From contig OZ025273.1 in the NCBI GenBank assembly GCA_964019165.1, forward strand, positions 10,876,279-10,940,278: a stretch of 64,000 nt of DNA, given 5' to 3'. Source of the stretch: Mastigias papua (taxonomy: Eukaryota; Cnidaria; Scyphozoa; Rhizostomeae; Mastigiidae). Shown in pieces: positions 1-64,000 of this stretch; position 1 is the stretch's first letter, and the number at the start of each line of letters is the position of its first letter. A program made the position numbers and the translations under genes. Below the pieces are notes generated by a model that saw nothing but the letters and a program-made list of their open reading frames with translations, searched no databases and had not been told where the DNA came from.

Positions 1-39027
<39,027 letters not shown>

Positions 39028-40130
39028 ATTTACAAACTATTCTCAAATTGGCAGGCAAACTATGCTTTCAAACTCAGAGCGCCTTGATTACAGCATGCAA
39101 TTGCCGCCAAACTATTAGCCTCCTTCTCATTTGCTGCAAAACAACTTGTCCAATCTGTCATTGGCGATGAAAGCAGAAAGCCATTCCCCTAACGGTAACG
39201 TGCCGGAGGAATCTTGGTAGGGAGCATAAACGAAATAATTAAACGAAAAAACAAATTAAACGAAATATTTGACAAAGCAGCCCATAAGTACCGAGAAGCC
39301 ATGGCCGATGTACCAACTGTTACCATTAAGCCAGGAAAATACATGATTCTACAAATTGAGGAATTCCCCCTAAATTTGAAGTCCTCCCACGCCCTTACCC
39401 AATGCTTCTTTTCTTCTTTATTGATAAAAGTCATTATTAGTTGTCTTTTCTAGATTTGGGAACAAATTTTAAACTTAGAAAGACACCCAAATATAATAAA
39501 ATTGACTGGTATATACTAGCAAGCTAAGATTTCACTAAGCTAGAACACGCTAGTTGGCAAGGGTACAGAGTCCCCAAAACATATCTCCTCTATTCAAAAG
39601 AGAACTGGACCCCTTAGGACCTTCTACGGGGCCTCTGGCATAATTCAGTATTCAAGCATCAGATAAACACTGGAATGAATATATATCAGACCAGGAATGG
39701 AATTTCCAAAACTGCTAGGACTGCAGGAGACGAAGTACAATAACAACTCGTTACAATAAATATACGTATGTATGGCAATTTAAATGTTTAATTATAAAAA
39801 AGTGAAACTCTTATTCAGACTTACAGAAAATAAACACTATGGCATTAACGCAATACTGTCTTTTTCTGAGGAAGACAGTCTCGTATTCAAACTATATCCA
39901 GTTTCACAATGGACCCAGAGAGTTGATATGTGAATTGACTAAAGCAAAACGTTCTAGCAGAACTTTACAGGAAAACTATGTTCTGTTTATCTCTAGGCCT
40001 CGTACTTCTGGTTTTCTCCTTCTGGTCAAGCACAAATTATCATATGATCTACTTTGTACTAATGAATGACAGAGCAGTGGAATCAGTAAGAGGCTGCCAA
40101 TCAATATGCATTGTTCACAAGCTAAATGCA
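39028..40130. other. Intergenic gap between DNMT1 start and TSC1 stop
   Basis: About 1.1 kb. It must contain the DNMT1 promoter and 5' UTR and the TSC1 3' UTR if both transcripts are conventional. No CpG island is evident by eye. A plus-strand open frame at 39214-39453 (IKRKNKLNEIFDKAAHKY...) is unassigned. Confidence 0.6.
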
Positions 40131-54997
<14,867 letters not shown>

Positions 54998-55289
54998 GTT
55001 TAGTTAGTCTAATATCTATGACAAAGCAACAGCATCCTGCGGTGCAGGCATTTGAAGTCTAGAATTGTTAACTTAGAAAACAGCCACATAATAAAGTGAT
55101 AAACCAGGCCTAAATTGTGAACATAACGAAACATCAGAGTTCAGTGATGATATCAACTAAAAATAAATGCAAGCCTTTCTGCCTGCCGGTTGATAATCAT
55201 TTCCAGTTTTCATCGTTTTCCTTGGTTACTTGCTGCACCATGCCATATGCCAGCCATTTGCTCACAATTTGTATCACTGATCGGTGTCA
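54998..55289. other. Upstream region of TSC1
   Basis: Must contain the TSC1 5' UTR or promoter. No TATA box, CpG cluster or upstream exon could be supported by eye. Confidence 0.4.
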
Positions 55290-55481
55290 TTAACAATAAT
55301 TCTGATTTGTCACAAGACAGACCTCGTTTTCATCTACAAACTTGATCTGGCTCTTCTCGGTCTTGCTCAATGGTCTTGCTATGGTCTTGCTTGCTTCACA
55401 CCGATCAATATAGGCTCCTGCGCAGATGAACCGAAGGCACTGGCCGAAGGACCTTGATGAAAAGAGTTGTATTATGTGCAA
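55290..55481 (-). pseudogene. Possible Ty3/gypsy-type polyprotein fragment
   Basis: A 63-residue frame contains RFICAGAYIDRCEASKTIA and RPLSKTEKSQIKF. The order resembles the RRFI...IA-PL-LT-K segment that follows reverse transcriptase in Ty3/gypsy elements. The match is weak and the frame is short. Confidence 0.3.
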
Positions 55482-55609
55482 TATTTTGTAACAGCACTAG
55501 ACATAATTAAACGATCATGTAAATGGTAAAGGAACTCATGGCGATACACTCAAAGCTCGTCAACTATTCAACTTCACAAAAGACGTTATTTCAATACATA
55601 AGATTGATG

Positions 55610-56055
55610 TTTAAAGCAGTGATCTTGTTATGGACTTGTCTATATGCCTCCATGAGTATTGGGAATTTGTTTTTGGTAGCAGTTTTTTTAAGCTAGTCTC
55701 TGGCTCGCATGCTTCAGTCTGGGTCGCATAAGGCCTTTAATAAGGAACTTAAGGACTGCTACCAAAAACAAACCCCCAATACTCATGGAGGTTCAGGTTC
55801 AGGTTCATTTAATTTGAAAATCAAAAAGACAAGTCCGCAACAAGGCCACTACTTTAAGCATCAAGCTTATTATAATAAAATGTTATACTGACAAGATTAA
55901 TTAAGGACTGCTACCAAAAATAAACCCCCAATACTCATGGAGGTTCAGGTTCAGGTTCATTTAATTAGAAAATCAATATAGACAAGTCCGCAACAAGGCC
56001 ACTACTTTAAACATCAAGCTTATTATAATAAAATATTATACTGACAAGATCTCTG
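55610..56055. repeat. Inverted plus tandem duplication
   Basis: A unit containing GACTGCTACCAAAAA, CCCAATACTCATGGAGG and GACAAGTCCGCAACAAGG occurs twice in tandem (about 55754-55903 and 55904-56052). A more diverged copy is inverted at about 55610-55692. GGTTCAGGTTCAGGTTCA marks both direct copies. Confidence 0.88.
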
Positions 56056-57945
56056 CATATGAAGGCAACATGAAAGAAACATGGAAAGTAATTAATCAAG
56101 TTCTCAACAAGAGGTCTAAATATAGTAATATTGATAGTCTCAAAGGGTCATGTTCTGATATGATACACAAGAAAGACATCTCAAATACAATGAACAAATT
56201 TTTCTGCTCAAATTGCAAAGATCATGTTGATGATATTGCTCCAGCTCCTAATTCTCTCCTCTCTGGTGACTACGAAATCAATGCCAATAAAGTTAAATTT
56301 CATCTGAGGACTATTGAGGTCCAGGAAATCAGAGATGCTTTTGCCAAAGCCAAAGCGTCAAAGAACTCTGGAACTGATAACATCGTTTGCTACTTTCTGA
56401 AACTAGCTCTACCTTTTATTGAAAGTTTATTGCTGGTTTGTTTAATACATCTATTGAAACAAGTCAGTTTCCTGACTTATGGAAAATACCAAGAGTTACC
56501 CCAATTTTTAAAGATGGTGATAAGACTCATAAAGGTAACTATCGACCTATATCCGTCCTGCCAAACATCTCAAGGCTCTTCGAAAAACTAGTAGTGAACC
56601 AACTGTAAAAGCATATGAATGATCATGGTCTATTTTCCGATAGCCAATCAGGTTTTCTGTGGCTTTTCTACAAAAGCATGTCTTCTCAAAAAAACACAAA
56701 TGACTGGTACAGTGGTTTGGGTCTTGGAGAGCTTGTGGGGATAGTATTCATTGACCAAACAAGGCATTTGATACTGTGGATCACAAAATCCTCTGCAGCA
56801 AGCTTTCCATCTATGGTGTACAGCTCCTTGGGCTGTCTTGGTTTGAACCCTATCTTTTCAAATCGTAAGCAGTTTTGCAGGGTTAATGGTGTTGAGTCAG
56901 AGACAGGGGATATTGAAGTTAGAGTGCCACATGGTTCATGCCTTAGTCCCTTACTCTTCCTCATTTATATTAATCATCTCCCATTGCTCTCCAAGATAGT
57001 AATGTCTCCATGTGTGCTGATGATGCCAGTCTTTGCTACCAATCTAATGATATGACTCAGTTGAATAACGACCTCAAGAGACTTGACAGTTGACTTCAAG
57101 GCAACAAACTTTATTTTAATGTAGCAAAAACACATTCCATGCTTCTTGCTACCAAGCAGAAACATAGGATGCTTGAAACCAACATGAAGTTCTGGGCCTA
57201 AATATTCGTGGAAATGAGCTTCAATTTGTCCAAAATACTAAATACCTTTGTGCTCAAATAGATTCCTCTTTGGATTGAAAAGAACAAATCAATGCTGTAT
57301 CTGTAAAGGTTTCAAGGGCATTAGGCTTCTTGAAGTTGCTCGGTATGGGATTGTGCTGGCTCCACTGAAATCAAACAGCTGCAAAAGCTTCAGAATCGTG
57401 CTGCCTGATTTGTTACAAATAGCAGCTATGATACTCCTAGCAAGAAGCTTTTGGAAGAACTTTACTGGAAGACCATTGATGAACTAATCAAAATTGAGTC
57501 TGAAATAATGATCTACAAATCTCTAAATGGGTTGGTACCACAATACCTGTGTGACTTCTTTGCTAAAAACTCATCTCTCGCTTCTCATAGCCTCCGTAAC
57601 ACTGATACAGACTTGAGGCTACCATTGAAAAGAACAAGAAATGGACAAAAATGCTTCTCTTATAGAGGTGTTAAGTTATGGAATAGCCTCTCAAACGAGT
57701 CAAAGCAAGCACCCTCCCTGAATATATTTAAAGCAAAATATTTAGGCTTGGACTTCTTGCTTTTTTTGTTTTCCTAGTTAATTTTAGTAGGATTTTTTAA
57801 TATATTAGTTTACTTTAGTTTGGTCGACAATTCAATTTTATAGGAGAATCCCTTGAAAATCAGCATCTGTGCTGAAGGGCTACCCTCCCCCTTAGCTAAA
57901 TATATGAAATATAACATATGAAAATATGAAATATAAATCATCATA
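56056..57945 (+). pseudogene. LINE A: decayed non-LTR retrotransposon ORF2 and 3' UTR
   Basis: Reads in order, across several frameshifts: a pre-RT region (KETWKVINQVLNKRSKYS), the NYRPISVLP block after a frameshift near 56430, a stop after VVNQL, an FID...FDTVDH block (56750-56790), a CADD box in place of YADD near 57015, and the C-terminal LNGLVPQYL...FSYRGVKLWNSLS segment ending 57777. The 3' end is a short hairpin and an ATGAAAT-rich tail. Several in-frame stops show it is inactive. Clade is CR1/L2- or Jockey-like; I cannot choose. Confidence 0.9.
57850..57879 (+). other. 3' hairpin of LINE A
   Basis: CCCTT and CAGC pair with GCTG and AAGGG around ATCTGT. The same arrangement is found near the 3' ends of LINE B and LINE C. 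Confidence 0.6.
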
Positions 57946-58530
57946 CCTTAACATCCTCAAAAGTCCCTGTTCACAGTTCGCACAGGTTGTAAAGAACACA
58001 ATATGTAACATCCCCACTTCAAGATAAAATCCCTTTTAAAGTCATTCTTTCCTCATACTATAGCCATTTTTGCCAATTAGGAGCCTCGATTGTTCTCTCT
58101 AATCTTCTAAGTTCTGGTCTTGCCACAGTTATTGAACTATCTGGCTGAGCAGGAGAATTTATATCCTGGGATGCATCTTCTGCAGGTGTTCCTTTGTTCA
58201 ATAGATCCTGGTAACATTGTTGCTTGTAAAAATTTTGAAAGATCTGGGTACAATAGATTCGCTTTAACTGCTTCAGGAGAACTCTTGACGGCACATTTGC
58301 TTTGTCATATTGCCCGACCTTTCTCTGTTGTAACAATGTAGCTAATAATAAAGATAATAGCTGATGCTTAAAGTAGGTAGCCTACACTAATCGAGCTAAA
58401 GTTCAATTTTTTACAACAGGGTCCACTACAAATAAGAATTGAGAGTTAGTTAAAATACTCGAATTACAATAAAACAAATTTTTAGAACTACTAATTACAA
58501 TGGATATGTATTACAAGTCATTTAAATTAA
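57946..58530. other. Unassigned spacer in the TE cluster
   Basis: About 0.6 kb. No gene or named repeat seen; the open frames on both strands near 58058-58341 match nothing I recognise. Confidence 0.4.
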
Positions 58531-58611
58531 ATTGTATTTTGGTAGTTTCATACCTTAAGTAAGTTAGGTAAAACCATATTTATTACCACACATACACTTA
58601 CATTAGTTAGC

Positions 58612-58642
<31 letters not shown>

Positions 58643-58765
58643 CTAGGTAGTTAGTTAGTTAGGTAGTTAAATTAGCTCATTAACCAACTAATGTAAGTGT
58701 TTATGTGCGTTAATAAATATGGTTTTACTTAACTTACTTAAGGTATGAAACTACTGCAATACAAT
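58531..58765. mobile_element. Fold-back element with 80-bp inverted arms
   Basis: Left arm 58531-58616 and right arm 58688-58765 are near-perfect inverted repeats: GTAGTTTCATACCTTAAGT on the left, ACTTAAGGTATGAAACTAC on the right. The centre is a (GTTA)n tetranucleotide tract. No coding capacity. Confidence 0.92.
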
Positions 58766-58974
58766 TTGAGTTACAACACATGTGATCTAATTCATTTACT
58801 TGCAAAAAGCACCTGTGAACGGAAATGCATTTAAGTTAAGTTCTTATCAAAGGTGCTGTTTTGAAAAGCAGCAAACTCTTCAGCTTTGTTGTTGTTCAGC
58901 AAAACTGTTGTTGGTGTTCTATTTGGTGTACAGTGTTTGTTGTCAATGTACATGATAAGAAGATGGTGATGAAA

Positions 58975-60241
58975 GTGAACGCTCTAACTTCAGACCAATT
59001 TCAGTTTAACCAGCTCTAACAAGGTTTTTAGAAAAGTTCATCTTTAATAAGCTATGCAAATATCTGAATCAAAACAATCTTTTATCGCAGGAACAATCTG
59101 GATTTAGAGCTCTTCACTTTACAGTTTCTTGCCTATCAAAATGCATCATGATCTTATCTCATGTCTATATTAACGATTTTCCCAAAGTCATAGAAAACTT
59201 TACTGTCGCCATGTATGCCGATGATACTGGTCTTTACCTTCGATGTGCTAGTTTAACTCAGCTGAATGAGACCATTAACAAAGATCTCGAGAGCCTTCAT
59301 CATTGGCTTAAAGGGAACAAGCTATTGTTAAATGTAGTTAAAATTGCTTTCATGAATATCTTAACTCGTCAAAACAATCAATAGTTAGTAGGTGAACTAG
59401 ACTCCATATAGTACGAGGCACAAATATCCACAAAGTAAGAGAAACAACATTTCTTGGTCTTCAGATTGATAGGCATCTCACTTGGAAAAAGCACGAGGAT
59501 ATAACACCGAGGAAGGTTTCCCGTGCCACAGGTCTACTAAAGCATGCATAACAGGTTTTACCACAATATATCTTGAGGAACTTGTATATAAGCATAATAC
59601 AACCACATTTTCGATATTCCTCCTCTGTCTGGAGGTATTGTAGCTAGTAGACTCCAAAAGCTATAGAATAGGGCAGTTAGAATAGTAACTAACAGTGCGT
59701 TTGATGCCCCTGCTAGACCATTGAGTACAAACCTTTGTTTAAGATCTATAAGGGAACTTTGTGAATATGAGACAAAACTTAGAACTTTCGAACCTCTTAA
59801 TGGCCTTGTTCCAAATTACCTTAGAAAACTTCTAATTCAAAACTCTCATCATTCGTGTAGAGCCCTAATAAATACGGAAAATCATTTAAGGTTGATATTG
59901 AAAAAACTAATAGTGGGCAAAGAGGATATTCTTTCAGAGGAGCAAAATCATGGAATATTCTCCCAGCTGATGCTAAACGTGCACCAAGCCTTTGCATCAT
60001 TCAAATCATATTTGTAGCTAGTTACATCACATTGGCGTCTTTCAGACCTTATTTGCAATTAGTTAATTTATATAAGCCGGTTTAAGAACTTTAAGACGTA
60101 GATTTTCAAAGAATATAATTTTTTCTCCATTTTTTGTAATTTTCTAGCTATCTTGTTTTTTTAAATAGATGGTCCCTTAGAAATCAGTTACGCTGAATGG
60201 GGAACCGTTTGTAAATATCTGAAATGTATGTATGTATGTAC
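58975..60241 (+). pseudogene. LINE B: second decayed non-LTR retrotransposon
   Basis: Starts with a broken NFRPIS block, then NLLSQEQSGFRALHFTVSCL. It jumps straight to YINDFPKVIENF and MYADDTGLYLRC, so the middle of the RT domain is deleted. HHWLKGNKLLLNV, TTFLGLQIDRHLTWKKHE and LCEYETKLRTFEPLNGLVPN follow after frame changes. The 3' end has the hairpin at 60174-60202 and a (TGTA)n tail. Different subfamily from LINE A but the same general layout. Confidence 0.9.
60174..60202 (+). other. 3' hairpin of LINE B
   Basis: CCCTTAGAAATCAGTTACGC pairs through CAG/CTG and continues TGAATGGGG, the equivalent of the LINE A hairpin. Confidence 0.55.
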
Positions 60242-61060
60242 TTACTGAAGGTGTCCAGTCTCCTCCAGTATGAACAGTAACTCTGACTGATTTTCCCTTT
60301 TCAAATTCATTGCATGCTTTAGAATGTCGATTATAAAATGCTGCCTGTTTAGATTGTCTGTTAATTAACTGCTGCTTTACATTGACAGAAATTTCAGGCC
60401 TAAATAGACGAACTCTGAGTGGTAAATTGTCTCTCAGTTGTCTGTTGAACAGCAACAGTAAAGGACTGTACATCAATCCCTTGATTTTCATATTCACATA
60501 GCGAAGCAATGCGAGGTTTTGGCTAGTAGCATCCTCTTTACACTTACAAAGTATCATTTTAATGATTCCAATGTACTTCTCTGCATCACAGTTGCTTTTT
60601 GGATACCTAGAACTTGATGTTACTAGATGGAAATGCCATGAATTTGAAAAAGCTTTAAATGTATGGCACATTGTCAGCAGCAACTATTTCCGGAATGCCA
60701 TGGCGCTCAAATGTAATTTCTATAGTTTGGACAGCAGAAGGCCCACTTTTACTAAGGCCACTCACAAACTCCCGATGTTTGGAAAATAATAATCGATTAT
60801 GAGATAATCTCGTCCAACAAAATTAAACAATTCGACACCAAATTTAAGCAATGGAGTATCAGGAATATAATGTTGGTCTATTGGCTCTTTGAGTTTATTT
60901 CTTTGTAACTCATTACAAACTTTGCACGTCAGTATTGTCTCGTCAATCCCACTCCTGTCACCATGCAGTATTCTTGTAATAGCAGAAGATAAATTAATCT
61001 ATCACATAACTTGTAAAACAGATCATCGTGATACACTCAAAACTCGTCAACCACTCAACC
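60242..61060 (-). pseudogene. Ty3/gypsy-like integrase remnant
   Basis: On the minus strand a zinc-binding HHCC-type end (AITRILHGD..., CKVCNE) is followed by FGVELFNFVGRDYLI, then after a frameshift FERHGIPEIVAADNVPY (second catalytic Asp region), and then SSSRYPKSNCDAEKYI with the Asn and Glu region. The tail reads LLLFNRQLRDNLPL. Frameshifts and stops make it non-functional. No LTRs or reverse transcriptase are seen next to it. Confidence 0.85.
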
Positions 61061-61860
61061 TGGCAAAGGACTGCAAAGGACTGCAAAGGACTGCAAAGGA
61101 CTGCAAAGGACATGATCTCAATACAGGATTAAATGCAATGTACGTGCGCACGTACGTGTGTGATCTTATTTACTTTCGAAAAATACATTTACATATAGCC
61201 TCTAACTACATGGATATAGACTCTAATCGAATTCAAAAAAATCACAAAAACAGAGTTACGAAAATTAAGGCATTTCTTCAAGGGCGGCGGAGCAGTATTT
61301 TGGGTCGGGGAGGGGGGTAGAGTGGATAGATTAAAAGTGCAGGGATATAGAGGGAGGGTACTAAAACCCATACTAAAGTACATTTGCTATAAAAAGTGGA
61401 GGTTCTACAGTCCCCCTAGTCCAATGGTTCTACCGCCCATGTTCATCCTCACTAACTGCAATCAATGCCATCTTACGAGTGCTAATTACTCAAAGAGTGC
61501 ATAAGATTATAGTAGTTTTGAAAGAGATTTGGCTTTTCAATCAGTATTCCTAGATGGTTTATTATTTCCTGGACGGTTCTGCCTTTCTTCTACCACTTTT
61601 GCTAGACCCCAACAGAAAATTAACAGAATGTTGATAGTATTGTGATTAAGCAACGTTATTATTTAAAAAACTGTGACGTTATATTGTAATTGAAATTAGT
61701 GCTGTTAAGCTATTGTTCCATCACAAAATTGCTACAAATTATATGTGACTAAAACTTTTTAAAACTTTTTTTAGCTGTTGCAATATAGAACTTTAAGAAT
61801 TTCAAATATGATTTTATGGGGAATGCGTTTTCTTCTAACACTATTTATTTACCAGTAGTA
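61061..61860. other. Unassigned TE-rich spacer
   Basis: Contains five tandem copies of GGACTGCAAA near 61067-61110. No coding signal recognised. Confidence 0.45.
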
Positions 61861-61945
61861 ACTTGTTTTACATTAAAGGCTCCTTGAAATTCAGCTTTGC
61901 TGACGGGCAGCCTTCTGTATGACAAATGAATATGAAATGAAATGT
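61861..61945 (+). mobile_element. LINE C: 3' tail fragment
   Basis: TCCTTGAAATTCAGCTTTGC then TGACGGGCAG (hairpin 61880-61907), followed by an ATGAAATGAAATG tail. It matches the 3' ends of LINE A and B and lacks coding sequence. Confidence 0.6.
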
Positions 61946-61986
61946 ATATTAATATGGAAGTACATCACTTAACACTGTAAGCATAC

Positions 61987-62284
61987 CAGTGGCGTAGCGT
62001 GACCCTTTTTGTTGGGGGGGGGGGGTGTAAAATCACAATTTACCGACAGAAACCGTCGTGATTTAGTCGACGACAAAACATTCTTGATTTATCAATGCTG
62101 GCAATAAACACCGTTGCCAACACACTTGAATACAGCTTGCCTAAGCACATCAGCCATGTACCGACGAAACTCAACGGAGTTGAATTTACCGACGAAACTC
62201 AACGGAGTTGAATTTACCGACGAAAAGCCCGAAAGTTGGGGGGTGTCACACCCCCCCCACACCCCCCCGCTAGCTACGCCCCTG
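61987..62284. mobile_element. hAT-like non-autonomous element, 298 bp
   Basis: Ends CAGTGGCGTAGC and GCTAGCTACGCCCCTG are inverted repeats. A perfect 8-bp target duplication, AAGCATAC, lies at 61979-61986 and 62285-62292. The interior has poly-G and poly-C runs near the two ends and two 28-bp tandem units (62161-62188, 62189-62216). No transposase. Confidence 0.88.
62161..62216. repeat. Tandem duplication, 2 x 28 bp
   Basis: Two identical units beginning CCGACGAAACTCAACGGAGT, with a third partial unit after them, inside the hAT-like element. Confidence 0.95.
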
Positions 62285-62292
62285 AAGCATAC

Positions 62293-63394
62293 ATATGAAG
62301 TGAATGCAAAACATCTATCTGGAGAAGCCAGAGTTTCATTAGGTCCAATATAAGCATAAGCTAAAAGTAATATCAGTGAAGTATTGCGATATTTATGAAT
62401 TACAGTCAAGTTTTTTCCTCAATATCGTTGTAAATAATCCTATTTGTTGATATCAACGATTGTAAACACCAGACGATCAAACGCCTGCAACCACATAAAG
62501 TCGATAAGGCAGTTGTTTTTCAATGCTATCTTTTCATTTATAAAGCAACACATATCCATCCAATGCCATAAATGTAATAACCATTCTTAGGTTATATACA
62601 GAGTCATTGAACGTACTATACAATAATGTTGTTGCCTTTAGCTCTCATTCTGCTACCATGTTGGCTATCCAGGATGAGCAATGCCATGTGTTGTAGCCAG
62701 CATTATTTCTGATTTCTATTGACATTCCAGCAAAGCTGTGTGGTGACGGTGAAGCTTTTTGATTCAATCATTTCCTCTTTTACTTACAGTTAACTGAACA
62801 TTCTGCATTTATAGCAACATTTGCTGCTGCAGTGGCTAGAGCCCAGGGACTTTAGGATCCTTCTGTCTGGGGAAGGCTCATCTGCAGTCTGCTAATCTGA
62901 GTCTGGAGCAATACTTACTAGAACAGGAAGTCTTGGAACATGTGGACTTACGGAAGCTGATATTTAAAACTCGGGTTTCATACATCCTCCTACGATTCTC
63001 ATATCTTCAGCATTTGGGAGGTTTGTGGGAATTTCATATTGCTTCTGTGCTGTTTTTGTGCAAATGATTCCCAGGGCGTCAGTATTCTTTGTACTTACAG
63101 CTTTCTCTATGTGTATTTGGCCTAGGCGACTGGCAGCACGTTGACGGCAAGGTTATATTCTTGCAAACAGTTTCTTCCGAAAACACCTGGTCTCTAGTGT
63201 GGTAATGGCAGTATTTAGCGTATATGATTTACTAGGATTGCCAAACAGAAAATAGGCAAAGGAACTATCAAATAACACGTGCGCATTAGGAATTGCCAAG
63301 GGATTTCCCTTACCTTTTGTGACATACATATTGTAAACTTGAGGCCTGCCGGTTAGTAAAGCTTGTTTTTAATACACAGTTTACAGTTTATAGG
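62293..63394. other. Region upstream of the cytochrome c exon
   Basis: About 1.1 kb. No coding exon recognised. A TTTATAG acceptor-like site lies just before the ATG, so a non-coding first exon is possible. Confidence 0.4.
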
Positions 63395-63493
63395 ATGCAG
63401 TTAACCAACTCTGATGGAATTCCACAAGGAGATGCTACCAGGGGTGCCAAAATATTTAAGGACCAGTGCTTACAATGCCACAGTGTCGGAAAG
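63395..63493 (+). CDS. CYCS: Cytochrome c, first coding exon (gene continues off window)
   Basis: Cytochrome c carries electrons between complexes III and IV in the mitochondrial intermembrane space and can trigger apoptosome assembly. The exon encodes 33 residues: MQLTNSDGIPQGDATRGAKI then FKDQCLQCHSVGK. CLQCH is the CxxCH haem-binding site, and GDATRGAKIFKDQC aligns with GDVEKGKKIFVQKC of vertebrates. The ATG gives an N-terminal extension of about 11 residues, longer than the short extension of insect proteins (GVPAGD). Donor AAG|GTATTA, phase 0. The axial Met and the rest of the protein lie past base 64000, so an intact gene is inferred, not shown. Confidence 0.85.
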
Positions 63494-63782
63494 GTATTAT
63501 CTGTTTTTGTAGATACCATTGTTATTCTGAACTTGATGTAGTTTTACACTATATATTGAACGTTGCGCATTTGTAAGAAATGCGCAATTGTCAAATCTGC
63601 TCTGTAGCTGGAGGATTAGAACTAGTATTGAGTAACAGTCAGATTCAAGTTAGCTGATCACCTTTCTCATAACATTTTCATAGTTGGCATCTTTGTCACT
63701 GCCAGGATTAATTTCATCATCGTCGCCAAGAACAGCATCATCGACGTCATCACGATCATGATCACCTGTCTGTCTGTCTGTT

Positions 63783-64000
63783 TGTCTGTCTGTTTGTCTG
63801 TCTTTCCCATACACCCCTTACAGGGCCTAGGCTGACCCTGAGGTCAGTGTCGCCTTCAAATTGTTTAGAAGAGGTGATTGAGTCGACTACACACAATCCA
63901 CTCTGCAACCCCAACAGTTACTTATAAGGACTGCAGCCTGAAGCTGCTGTGCCTGACTTTCAGTGAAGGTGCCTGGTTGGACAGTTTGCCACAGATCATC
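63783..64000 (+). repeat. Dispersed repeat C, copy 2 (cut by window edge)
   Basis: Matches 31084-31300 closely in the same orientation, preceded by (CTGT)n and degenerate CATC words. Lies in the first intron of the cytochrome c gene. Confidence 0.88.

Overview
The window looks like nuclear DNA of an invertebrate animal. It is AT-rich, has short exons in long introns with GT/AG boundaries, very long (TA)n tracts, tRNA-derived SINEs, non-LTR retrotransposon fragments and small DNA transposons. One LINE fragment ends in a Cys-rich C-terminal motif that I associate with cnidarian genomes. Cnidarian is therefore my best guess, but it is not proven, and the host genes alone do not settle the phylum.

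Three host genes are recognisable. (1) DNMT1, the maintenance DNA methyltransferase, is on the minus strand from its start codon at 39027 to beyond the left edge. I placed 35 coding exons that join in one continuous frame of 1093 codons: RFTS, CXXC zinc finger, two BAH domains, the KG linker, and catalytic motifs I, IV, VI and VIII. The last roughly 220 residues (rest of the target recognition region, motifs IX and X) lie off the window. (2) TSC1 (hamartin) is on the minus strand at 54997-40131. It is complete in 17 coding exons (1086 residues plus stop), with the N-terminal helical core, a long disordered middle exon and a C-terminal coiled coil. (3) The first coding exon of a cytochrome c gene is on the plus strand at 63395-63493; the rest lies beyond the right edge.

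Layout: 1-39 kb is DNMT1, with many transposable elements in its introns. 39.0-40.1 kb is the short gap between the DNMT1 start and the TSC1 stop. 40.1-55.0 kb is TSC1. 55.0-62.3 kb is a cluster of decayed LINEs, a Ty3/gypsy integrase remnant, a fold-back element and a hAT-like element. 62.3-64.0 kb holds the 5' part of the cytochrome c gene. The three genes have no obvious shared pathway (DNA methylation, mTORC1 control, respiration). DNMT1 and TSC1 are simply head-to-tail neighbours.

The points most worth a second look are a GC-AG intron in DNMT1, the very short DNMT1 N-terminus, an RFTS zinc-ligand position occupied by Asp, several new-looking repeat families whose target-site duplications can be read directly, and a hairpin shared by the 3' ends of three LINE copies.
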